Source: Cryptosporidium bovis (Eukaryota; Apicomplexa; Conoidasida; Eucoccidiorida; Cryptosporidiidae). Taken from it: a DNA stretch of 64,000 nt. Location: positions 1 to 64,000 of the forward strand of contig VHIT02000012.1 in NCBI GenBank assembly GCA_009768925.2, given 5' to 3'. Made by a program: the position numbers and the translations under genes. This document shows positions 53,296-63,200 of the stretch, piece by piece. The notes under the pieces are model-generated. The model made no database searches. It was not told the DNA's origin and saw only the letters and a list, made by a program, of their open reading frames with translations. Each line of letters starts with the position of its first letter. Position 1 is the stretch's first letter.

Positions 53296-55809
53296 ATGGT
53301 AAAAATGTTGCTTTCAAATGCAATACTTGGGAATTATGGTGAAATAGACCACAACAATATAATAAGTAGATTTTTTAACGAAAAGAACAAAATATATGAT
53401 AATGCTGGTTTGAGTTATGTGAACATTATATTTCGCGTATTCCCATCTGCTGATGATAATGATATTAATTGTTCAAATAAAGGATTAATACTAAAATATT
53501 TCACCTCAAATAATTTCAGTATGAATGAGAAAATATTGAGTATAAAGAATCATCATTTAATACCAGTTTTCAATGAATATAACGATATTTGTTATTGGAT
53601 TTCAAATAAATGTTTAAAACTAAGGCAGGATGAATTGCATTTTTCAATTAGTAGCTATGTTAAAGAATATTGGAAACATCCAGTATTATGTGGTGAGTAT
53701 TATATAACAAATAATAATGTAATATACTCAAGTGATGTTAATGAAAGCTATTATATAGATTATAGACGTAAAATAAAGATAGAAAGAGAGGATAAAATCC
53801 AAACTTTATGTATTGATTTACAGTTTAAGAATGAAAAGTTTATAAGAATAGAGTACTTAAATGAAGATAAAAGAAATAACATTGATAATATTAGTGTTAT
53901 TGACTTAAACAATAAACGTGAACATGACACTATATCTAATGATGAATTAACTACAAGAAATGATGATAATAATGTAGAATTACTGAACAACAATATAAAT
54001 ATTTTTAAGGAACAAGACATAGAAAGTGAATTTACTGATTACAATGACATAAACAAGTTAGGCGACTCATTTAATTATAATGTAGAGAATGAAATCGAAA
54101 TTTTAATAAAAAGTGATGATGAATCTGAGTATGTGGAATATAGTAAAGATAAAGTTGAAATTAATTCAAAAGATGAAAGTTCAGAAGTGAATGTGGCTGA
54201 AAATGGATATTACAATGATGCTAATATTACAAATGATGATATAAGTGAATTTGATGATAGTGTTGTTATTCATTCAAATGATTTAGATAATCATACAAGT
54301 TCTAATGTTAATTATATTGAAAATAATGGTTATAAATTGACTGAGAATGAATGTACTAAACAAAATTTTGATTTAAATATGTTTTCGGTATGTAACGAAA
54401 TTAATATAAATATTAGGAATGAAATAAGTAATAAAAATATATCACTAGAAAAAAAAGTTCAAGATAGGATAGATAAATACCCAGAAAATTCAATTAAAAA
54501 TAATAACAGTAATAAGAATAGTGTTACACTGGAGGTAATAGACGATATGATAACACCAATAATAAGGCAAATTAAGAATAGAAGTAAGTGTGATAGAGAC
54601 TATGAAAGACAACAAAATTCTGAAACTAATAATAGAAGTGAGTTTTATAGAGTAGAAAGTGGTTTGTACTATAAAAATTCAAATCATACTTCATTTATTC
54701 CTTCAAATACAAGAACAGATGGCAATATTGTTATTGCAAGAGATAATAATATTAATAAAGAATTAATGATATTAAATAGAATTGAGACAACAAGAAAGAA
54801 CGTAAATTTAAACAACAAAATTAGCGTATGTAAGAATAACAATCAGTTCTTCGTTTGTAATAACCAGAGTCCTCATCACAGCAGTAATAACTATAATAAT
54901 AATATTATTAATCATGTTAATATTGATTTATTGTCTGACAAATTCAATAGAATTATTGGAAAAACAGACTTTTTATTAGAGCAATTAAATAGCTATGACA
55001 ATAATATTAATAATAACAATCATTATAATAACAGTTATAAAGATTTTAACTATAGAAAGCCAAATGGAATAAGACAAAATAGTGAAAAGAACAATATTAA
55101 ACTATTAATTTCGAATCAGAAGAAATATTTATCTTATTTAGCTAATAAAAGCAATAGTTCGTCCAGTAAAATAAATAAATTAGAATCTGAACGAATGAAT
55201 GAATTAATCAATGAGGATTCATGTACAAATATCAATAGAATGAACAAAACACGTCTTGAACTTTCAAAAGAAAGCTGCTTATCTATTATAAGTGAAAATA
55301 ATCAGGATGATAATACAGACATTAATAGTAAAACAATTAATACAAAAGTAATAGATAATCAAACTAATTCACATGATGATAAAAGTTCAAATAAAATTAT
55401 TACAGTTTTAAATAATAATGACAATGATATTTTTTCCAACAATATTTGTAATAAAAATGACAATATAGATTTGAATCATATTTTTATTGATGTTTCTTCA
55501 ATTAAAAGTGATAAAAATGTTGATGTTAATATAAATAATGATAATATTGTATGTAATAGTGATAATGTAATAGTCAATAGTAATAATGATAATAGTAATA
55601 ATAATAATAATAATAATACACAGAGTGTAGACTCAATAAAAGAAAAAGATTTTACCATTGAAAATAAGGGATTTAACAGCACACTATTTGATCCTGAATT
55701 GACGGAAATGGATTTTTATCTAAATGAAAATAGATATATTAATTCATTTTCGATCATGAATATTATTTTAAGTAAATGGAGTGGCATTCCAACTATATCT
55801 AGAATATAA
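53296..55809 (+). CDS. Asn/Asp-rich protein of unknown function
   Basis: 837 residues from the first ATG. The first 200 residues look folded: mixed hydrophobic and aromatic sequence with LSYVNIIFRVFPSAD, LIPVFNEYNDICYWISNKC and YVKEYWKHPVLCGEYY. The bulk (about 210-790) is acidic and Asn-rich with no domain that I recognise. The last 45 residues (LFDPELTEMDFYLNENRYINSF...) look folded again. The head and tail may form one small domain split by a large insert. No signal peptide, membrane segment or catalytic motif is seen. It ends 18 bases from the convergent neighbour. Confidence 0.7.
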   Translation: MVKMLLSNAILGNYGEIDHNNIISRFFNEKNKIYDNAGLSYVNIIFRVFPSADDNDINCSNKGLILKYFTSNNFSMNEKILSIKNHHLIPVFNEYNDICYWISNKCLKLRQDELHFSISSYVKEYWKHPVLCGEYYITNNNVIYSSDVNESYYIDYRRKIKIEREDKIQTLCIDLQFKNEKFIRIEYLNEDKRNNIDNISVIDLNNKREHDTISNDELTTRNDDNNVELLNNNINIFKEQDIESEFTDYNDINKLGDSFNYNVENEIEILIKSDDESEYVEYSKDKVEINSKDESSEVNVAENGYYNDANITNDDISEFDDSVVIHSNDLDNHTSSNVNYIENNGYKLTENECTKQNFDLNMFSVCNEININIRNEISNKNISLEKKVQDRIDKYPENSIKNNNSNKNSVTLEVIDDMITPIIRQIKNRSKCDRDYERQQNSETNNRSEFYRVESGLYYKNSNHTSFIPSNTRTDGNIVIARDNNINKELMILNRIETTRKNVNLNNKISVCKNNNQFFVCNNQSPHHSSNNYNNNIINHVNIDLLSDKFNRIIGKTDFLLEQLNSYDNNINNNNHYNNSYKDFNYRKPNGIRQNSEKNNIKLLISNQKKYLSYLANKSNSSSSKINKLESERMNELINEDSCTNINRMNKTRLELSKESCLSIISENNQDDNTDINSKTINTKVIDNQTNSHDDKSSNKIITVLNNNDNDIFSNNICNKNDNIDLNHIFIDVSSIKSDKNVDVNINNDNIVCNSDNVIVNSNNDNSNNNNNNNTQSVDSIKEKDFTIENKGFNSTLFDPELTEMDFYLNENRYINSFSIMNIILSKWSGIPTISRI

Positions 55810-55827
55810 CTATATTTATATTAAGCG

Positions 55828-56781
55828 TTATTTTCTTTTTATTTTCTTTTGATAACTATTTATTCTTACTCCTAAAACTATGAATCCAAGAATATTTGTG
55901 AATATAATTATTAGTAAAATCATGAATTCGTATATATTCGGAAACATTCCATATTTAACATTCAGTCTTTTACACAGTTCATTCCTTGAATTAATTTCAT
56001 CCATTGAAAGATACAAAGGATGCGAATTTTTAGGTAACACCCAAAAATAATTAATACTTTCATCCGAGTGAAATGGTCGATTTAAATTTTTAACTTTGAT
56101 AGAATAGTATGTTGTGCAATATTCATCACCTAATCCCGATATTGTTAAGTCATTTCCAATACTTTTAAATATCTTTACTGGTTCCTTTTTTTCTACATTT
56201 TTAGGATTAACAGCATATATATGTATGGAGACATACCATACATCATCTTTATTGTTATTGTTACCATCAATAATGGTACTACTCTCATATTCTGTTAAAT
56301 TTGTGAACAATTTATATTTAATATATATACTATCTGAGTAACCGAATGGTCTTCCTTCTTTTGGAGATAATAGGACAATTCTGTTATTTACATTCGGACT
56401 TTTATGTATGAATATTGGCTTAGTAATCAATCCATTTTCAATAATTTTTTTAAAATTTAAATTTTTTAAGCCATTTTTTAGTATCACAATAAAATAATTA
56501 TCTGGACTTATGTTATTACTTATTGTTATGGAATATGACCCTGTATTAGGTAATTTATAGTTATTGACAGAGTTGTTTATTATTTCACGTTCAAAGTAGT
56601 TTAAATCACCATTATCGGTATTATTTAATATATTTAAGATATCTTTTATTCTTATAATATATAAATTTACAATATTTTCTGGAAAAAAGTACCAATTATT
56701 CCAACTCAATATTAATCCCTCACCTTTTAATATTTCTCCATTTATATTTTCATATTTTAAACCACCTTTTTTATACATCAT
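55828..56781 (-). CDS. Single-pass membrane protein with ER-retrieval-like tail; N terminus uncertain
   Basis: 317 residues from the ATG at 56781. Two beta-rich stretches (about 20-105 and 135-255) look like tandem Ig/FnIII-like sandwiches; the first has GSYSITISNNISPDNYFIVILK, reminiscent of Kre9/Knh-type domains. A transmembrane helix at about 285-305 is followed by a short basic tail ending KIKRK, which fits the KxKxx ER-retrieval pattern. The body should therefore face the ER lumen, yet this start has no signal peptide. A hydrophobic frame just upstream (ATG at about 56920, MNNYYYYLHKKVPLLFSLLF) ends at a donor-like AG|GTAACA. It looks like a signal-peptide exon, but I found no phase-consistent acceptor. 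Family unknown. Confidence 0.6.
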   Translation of the reverse strand: MMYKKGGLKYENINGEILKGEGLILSWNNWYFFPENIVNLYIIRIKDILNILNNTDNGDLNYFEREIINNSVNNYKLPNTGSYSITISNNISPDNYFIVILKNGLKNLNFKKIIENGLITKPIFIHKSPNVNNRIVLLSPKEGRPFGYSDSIYIKYKLFTNLTEYESSTIIDGNNNNKDDVWYVSIHIYAVNPKNVEKKEPVKIFKSIGNDLTISGLGDEYCTTYYSIKVKNLNRPFHSDESINYFWVLPKNSHPLYLSMDEINSRNELCKRLNVKYGMFPNIYEFMILLIIIFTNILGFIVLGVRINSYQKKIKRK

Positions 56782-57192
56782 ATATTAAGATAATTTATAT
56801 ATCCTGGTTCTCTTTTGATATATGTTACCTAAATATAAGCATTTTAAGTAATATTAATGAAAATAACAATGAAAATAAAAGTGGCACTTTCTTATGTAAA
56901 TAATAGTAATAGTTATTCATATTTCACATTTAATAGAATCAACTTTTCTTTTTATAATTATATCACAATAGTGTAAAAAAAGTTATAAATAAAAATTAAA
57001 AAAAAAATGTACTAAATATTAAATAAAAATTAATATCATAAATATGCACGTTTATTCATATATAATAATATACAAAATTTTAACCTAATTATCTAAAATA
57101 TTAATTTGAAAAAAAAAATCGCATGCAATAACACAATTTTTTTTGCATGTAAATTTTATTGTTGTACATGTAAATAAAAAATCAAATTTAAA
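56782..57192. promoter_or_regulatory. Upstream region of the ER-type membrane protein
   Basis: 411 bases. GCATGC at 57121-57126 and TGCATG at 57144-57149 resemble the TGCATG(C) core bound by several apicomplexan AP2 factors. It also holds the possible signal-peptide exon described for the neighbouring gene (about 56830-56920). Confidence 0.35.
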
Positions 57193-58086
57193 TTATCCAG
57201 AAATTCCATGACCACGTGTGGTGGATGCAACAGAAAGGGGTTGCTCGAGTTCAGGGTTATGTGTTGGACAGTATTTAAATAAGTCCATCATGGCTGCTTG
57301 AACTTTAAGTTTAAGTTCCTCAATATCCGTTCCTTTCTTAACTTCTATAGGGTCTCCATAAGCAACATATGAAGTACCAATATCCATTAAAGATTCACCT
57401 AATGGCCAAAGAGACCAATTATTATGACTTACAACTGGAAGTATTTCACACTCATTCTCTATAGCAAATTTAAAGAAACCATTTTTAAATGGCTGTAAAC
57501 GGCGAAGTTTAGAACGTGTACCTTCTGGGAAAATGACCAAACCGATACCTTGATTTATGAGATTTAGACAATTATTAAACATTGGTTCAAGAGTTCCAGT
57601 TTTAACACCCCAACCACCCTTTTCTTTAGTAAAATATATCGGAACGTCATAAGTCATTGAAATTACCCATCCCACAATGGGGTATTTAAGTAAGTCAGAT
57701 TTGTACACATATTTTAATTCCCATGGGAGGTGAGTAGATGCTATTATCCATGGGTCTGCAGTTGACAAATGATTTGTCATTAATATCGTTTTTCCTGGTT
57801 TGTAATTCTTCTTTGTAGATCTAGTTATTTTAACTGTCCAAAATGGATTCATCCATATTACAAAAAAAGAAGACCAAAAACGAAATATTTGACCCATAAT
57901 ATTTGTTTTAAACCTCTCATTATAAAGTAAATATGGAAATAGTAATATCCAAAATAAAATTTGATTTATAAATCCAAATAATACTGATAGTAAAATCATT
58001 GAATATATATATACAGTTACAAACAACCTAATTAATTTTGGCGTGCTTGACTTTTTAAATGATGTCATTTTTTGTTCATCTTTCAT
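57193..58086 (-). CDS. 1-acyl-sn-glycerol-3-phosphate acyltransferase (PlsC family)
   Basis: 297 residues from the first ATG. It adds an acyl chain to lysophosphatidic acid to make phosphatidic acid (family role). The HX4D catalytic motif is NHLSTADP (His106, Asp111), and the glycerol-phosphate motif is FPEGTRSKLRRL (186-197). A third PlsC block, VPIYFTKEKGGWG, lies at about 148-160, and VVSHNNW follows at about 215-223. Hydrophobic helices at about 20-55 anchor it in the ER or Golgi membrane. The length is normal. Substrate specificity cannot be read from the sequence; a lysophospholipid acyltransferase is the alternative. It is divergent from PRI2. Confidence 0.88.
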   Translation of the reverse strand: MKDEQKMTSFKKSSTPKLIRLFVTVYIYSMILLSVLFGFINQILFWILLFPYLLYNERFKTNIMGQIFRFWSSFFVIWMNPFWTVKITRSTKKNYKPGKTILMTNHLSTADPWIIASTHLPWELKYVYKSDLLKYPIVGWVISMTYDVPIYFTKEKGGWGVKTGTLEPMFNNCLNLINQGIGLVIFPEGTRSKLRRLQPFKNGFFKFAIENECEILPVVSHNNWSLWPLGESLMDIGTSYVAYGDPIEVKKGTDIEELKLKVQAAMMDLFKYCPTHNPELEQPLSVASTTRGHGISG

Positions 58087-58567
58087 TTTTTCAACGTTGA
58101 AGTCTAAATTTATATTAAAATAAATGTATGATATGTTTTCTATTATCTTATAAAATAAGTTACAATTATAATAAAATACGGCGATTATTAAAACTTTATT
58201 ATTATAAAAATAAAACTTTACTTTTATCTTAATTAAAATGCATTTTCACTTTACAAATGATATTTTAAGGTAAAACACAAGCTTAAAAATAATATATTTA
58301 AATAATTTTGGCGCTATAATACGTGGGGTTTTTGCTTCCAATTTTTTACATAAAAAAATGCGATAATTGTTATTCAACGAATAAGAACAGTTAGGTGATA
58401 GTTATTTGATTCTTTTTATGTATATTTGAAATATAATTCAATATATTTGCTTTGAAATTTATTCACTGATATATATACATATATATGCATACTTTTTTCT
58501 TCTCAAAAATACATGTAAACCAGGACAATATATTTATCTAAAAAAATCCGAATAATCAAAAAAGAGC
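58087..58567. promoter_or_regulatory. Shared divergent promoter of acyltransferase and primase large subunit
   Basis: 481 bases with TTTGGCGC at 58307-58314, identical to the core upstream of SMC5, and the palindrome TATGCATA at 58484-58491. No gene is seen. Confidence 0.5.
58307..58314 (+). promoter_or_regulatory. E2F-like site TTTGGCGC
   Basis: Lies 254 bases before the PRI2 ATG and is identical in sequence and orientation to the SMC5 site. Confidence 0.5.
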
Positions 58568-60175
58568 ATGTTGCTAGGATTTCATTTGAAGAGAAATTCA
58601 ATTGAAATAAGAGATAATAATACCAAATCTCAAAAAAACAAGAAGTTACTCGAGTACGAACAAAATTCGTTATATAATGAAAATATATTTCAAGAATGTA
58701 GTTATGTATTATCGACATATGATAATGATTCAATATTCTCACTAAATTTAAATTCAATAAGTATTAACCTATTTAGAGAATATGTAACGGATAGACTTTC
58801 TATCCTTAGTTTCATAGATTCAAGATGTAAAATTGAAGATAATAGAACACTGACAGATGCAACAAATAGAGCTTTATTTGAAAAATTACTATCTGAAAAG
58901 GGGTTCAGATTGTATGATAAACTAACGCTAATTAACAAAACTGATCCAGAGAAGGTAGATTATGTGTACAGAAAGGATTTATTAAGTCATTTTTTATTGA
59001 AATTGTGCTTTATAAACAACAAAGAGAAACAAGAGTGGTTAATAGAACAGGAAGTTAGATTTTTAATATATAAATTATCTACAATAATAAATATCAATTT
59101 ATTTAACAACAAGAGAGATGATATCAAAAATATAAAACCAGTAGTGATAGAAAAGCTATTAAAAAAAAGCGGTTTCAGTTACCCAATATTAAGATTAGAT
59201 GAAAGAAATATTAGTAATGAAAGCAATGAAACATGGGAAAATGCAGTCAGTATAATACCAAATAATCATTTAATAACAAAATTAATTAAAATACCATTTT
59301 GGCCCGACGGATATAGATTTATTAAAAATAGAAAATATTATATAAATAATGGTATATGTTACATACCAGACACTGAGATTGAGAATTTATTATTATACAA
59401 ATATAAGAAAGATTTAACAAATTCATTTACATATTTGAAAGAGAACGAGATAATTATAGAGAAAACAATTTTGTCAGATCAAAGGATATCATCATTAATT
59501 AAAGAAATTGATAGATTTTTAATTACAAGTGAGTTTGGGAGCAATTTCATAACACCAACTTTGGGAAGCAATAATAAAGGTAATAATTTGACGGATAATT
59601 CGAATAATATCAAACTCGATATTTTAAATATTGAAAGTATCTATATTAAATCATTTCCTCTGTGTATGCGTCATTTATATGAAAGTTTAAAAAAAGATCG
59701 TCACCTTAAACATTGGAGCCGTTTACAACTCTGGCTTTTTTTAAAGGGTTGTGGAATGAAATTAGAAGATCAGTTAGCTCTTTGGAAATCACTATGGACA
59801 GATTCAAATTCATTTGATAAGGAAATTAAATATAATATACGCCATGCATACGGTCAGGAAGGTAAAAGAAGTAATTATTCACCATACCCATGTAATAAGA
59901 TCATAAATGGTTTACCACTACCTGGGAATGGTCAAAATCATGGATGCCCTTTTAAAACATTTGATTTGGTTCCATTACAAAGAATACTAAAGGCTTATTA
60001 CGGTAAAAACATAGGTGATGAAAAATTACAAATTATTTCAAATTTAAGTAAATTGGGTCACTTCCAATTATCATGCATTGAGTTATTTAAAGCTATGAAT
60101 CCTAATTCAGATACTGAGGGAATAGGCAATCATCCTAATATATACTTTAAAAAATCGGCCACACAAAATGAATAA
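58568..60175 (+). CDS. PRI2: DNA primase large subunit
   Basis: Non-catalytic subunit of the primase-polymerase alpha complex that helps start and count RNA primers; 535 residues, close to the usual 500-530. The C-terminal iron-sulphur domain is clear: Cys366 (PLCMRHLYESL), Cys442 (YSPYPCNKI), Cys460 (NHGCPFKTFD) and Cys503 (QLSCIELF) are in the four-Cys arrangement that holds the 4Fe-4S cluster. Between the first two, HWSRLQLWLFLKGCGMKLED and YNIRHAYGQEGKRSNYSPYPC match the family strongly. The helical N-terminal half has FLLKLCFINNKEKQEWLIEQE, as in PRIM2. It starts at the first ATG. It ends 64 bases from the convergent glucosidase gene. Confidence 0.95.
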   Translation: MLLGFHLKRNSIEIRDNNTKSQKNKKLLEYEQNSLYNENIFQECSYVLSTYDNDSIFSLNLNSISINLFREYVTDRLSILSFIDSRCKIEDNRTLTDATNRALFEKLLSEKGFRLYDKLTLINKTDPEKVDYVYRKDLLSHFLLKLCFINNKEKQEWLIEQEVRFLIYKLSTIININLFNNKRDDIKNIKPVVIEKLLKKSGFSYPILRLDERNISNESNETWENAVSIIPNNHLITKLIKIPFWPDGYRFIKNRKYYINNGICYIPDTEIENLLLYKYKKDLTNSFTYLKENEIIIEKTILSDQRISSLIKEIDRFLITSEFGSNFITPTLGSNNKGNNLTDNSNNIKLDILNIESIYIKSFPLCMRHLYESLKKDRHLKHWSRLQLWLFLKGCGMKLEDQLALWKSLWTDSNSFDKEIKYNIRHAYGQEGKRSNYSPYPCNKIINGLPLPGNGQNHGCPFKTFDLVPLQRILKAYYGKNIGDEKLQIISNLSKLGHFQLSCIELFKAMNPNSDTEGIGNHPNIYFKKSATQNE

Positions 60176-60239
60176 TTTGAATGTAACTATAATAGCAATT
60201 AGTTTTATTGTCATTATGTTTATTAGTTGTGTATTTAAA

Positions 60240-63200
60240 TTATATAAATATTTTAATAACCCAATTATAGTTACCAAAGTTAATTAATTGCTGATCAATG
60301 TATATTTTTATTGAATACAATTTACCAATGTAATTACTTTTATAGTTAAAATCAATCATTTTTAATTCATACTTTAATGTTAATCTTTGGCCTTTAATTA
60401 CTGCATATATCTCTCTAGGTTTAGTAAAAAATCCTATTACTTTAATATATTCAATATTCTTATTTATTTTCAATACTTCAGAACCATTATAGTAATTATC
60501 ACTATTAATATTATTAGTATTGTCATTAATATTGATATTTTTGATATTGTATGAATGTATAGAGTTTATTTTTTTTGGTTTCAGAAATATATTATATTCA
60601 AAATTACTTCTAAAGTAATTGAATAATTCACTTTGAAGTTTTAAATCCAGAGAAGATAATATATTATCGTACTTGAACAGTGAATATATATTGTCACAAT
60701 TATATTTATCACCCCCGTTACTATTTCTGTTTGTAAAATTGACTTTAAATACAATATCGTCAAAAATATATTCATTTCTATTTAAATATGAATAGGTAAT
60801 TCCATCATCTAAATATATACTTCCTTCTGAATGTAGTGTAATTGGATCAATAATATAGTTGTTATATAAATCATTGTTATTACTATTTTTTGTAATAAAG
60901 TATCTAAATAAATAGCTAGTGAATACTTTTCCTGATAAATATACTTTAATTCCAAATGGGTTATCTAGTTGAGCATTGCTTGAATAACTACTATTTGTAA
61001 ACTTATTATGGGAAATCGGAATTATGCTGCCACCTTTAACCAAATCAGGAGTTGAGTCTAACACTTCATTGTTAAATAGTTGTTTATAATTATCTATAAA
61101 TACATTTTCTGAATGAAAATCATACCAAATGTTATATATATTATTATTATAACTAAAATAATGATTTATGTATTTAAAATTCGCAATAAAAGAATAAATA
61201 TTAATTGTAGTATAGCCACTCTTAAGTAATATGTTAATCATAAATGAATCACCAACAATAAAACTATTTTCTATTGATCTTAGTTTACTATTAGTTGGGT
61301 TTAACCAAAATAACGGTTTAATTATTGGTATTCCGAAAAATGAATAATACGCTGATAACGTATACCAATATGGAATAAGTTTGTATCTCAAATTAACATA
61401 TTTACTTATAATACCAGATAATAAATTGTCATCGAATAAGAATTCTCTATTTAGGGAATTAATTGAACTATGTTCTCTATAAAATGGGAACCATATACCT
61501 AACTGATGCCATCTAATATATAATTTTTTTTCTGGGTTTCCTTCATAGCCACCTATATCAGAACCTGTAAGTGAGAAGCCACATATTGCATTTTTAACAT
61601 TAATGTTTATTGTTGAATAATAATGATTCCAATTTGATTCAGAATCGCCTGTCCAGACAAATGAATACCTATTAGATCCAAACCAGAATGATCTGGACAA
61701 TATGAACGGCCTTCTCTTTATTTTGAACTTATTTAATAAACCATTAAATACAGATCTTACATTATAAAATGAATATAAGGAATGTATTTCTCTTTCCTCT
61801 AAATTATAATAATTATATATAGTTTGTTTCGGTAAAGTCAGTTCTGGTAAATTGAATACAGTTGGTTCATTCATATCCAACCAATAACCTATGTTTGTAT
61901 AGTTATTAAATAGTTTTTTATAGTAATTTGAGTAATAATTCTGGACAATTGGTGAAAACAAATCTAGATATTTAGATTTTCCAGGCCAACAAACTCCAAC
62001 AAAGTCGTTATTAGGGCTATAATCATTTTCGCCATCTTTTATTGGAGTTAAATTAGGTACTTGTATCCACGGTGATTGAATGGATACAGTTGTTAATCTT
62101 GTATTGTGTATATTATTAATTGATTTATATTTATCGCAATTTTTTATATTTATATATTTAAAATTAAATGTTCTGTTTTTAAAGTAGTAATATATTATAT
62201 TTTTATAATTTAATTTATACTTGATATATTTATGGTGACAATATTTTAGTTTCTCAAAAAATGAATATATATATTTTCCTTCAACACTAATATGAGGATC
62301 TGAAATAAATATTAAATACTTATCTTTTTTGCCTAGAATATCAATTAAATTATTTATATTCGGGAATTTTGATTCATCTACAACAAGGTAGCTTTTGTTT
62401 TTTGTATATTCGATATCTAACCAAATTGAATCGAATGGTATGTTATTACTTGTCAAAAATCTGTCTATTTCTAATATTCTAGATTCGTTCGTTTCTTCCC
62501 ATTTACTGTAATGGAAACCAAACGAAAACCTTGGTGCAAATAGTGGAAACCCTGTTATCATATTTAATAAATAATAATGCCTTTCTATATCATTCGAAAC
62601 AAATATTGACAAGTCTATAATACCCGTTTCAGATACCCACCATGAATCAATGTATTTAATATTATTACTATCATTTTTTTTATATAGCTTAACATAAGTA
62701 TCAGAAGGATTTAACCACATTATTGACGAATATATTACTTCGCTATTTGTTTTTGTCTTATTTAAGTAGTTTATATTATTATTACTTACATCACTCAAAG
62801 ATATTAATAATGGAATTGAGCCATACATTGGATCAGTGGTATTCAATTTATATTTATAAGAATCTACATTGTAAAATCTATATGGTTCTTCAAAATCCTT
62901 TAAATTTAACGGGCATGCTTTTTCTGAAAAGCCATATACATCTTTTGAGTTATATATTTGAATATCTAACCCCACTGAAGTTGGACCATTATATTTAAAG
63001 TCAACAAACCTATCATAAATTTCGGCCCATAGTCCCCTGGGATATATATCTGCCGCATCTATAACATTTTTTACATCTATATTCGCATACAAATTATTGT
63101 TTATGTGATACATAAATATGTATTTAAATATGTTTTTCAACTTTCTTATATAGTATATTATTAAATCTTTTAAATGGTAGTTAAAATGGCCACTGTATGT

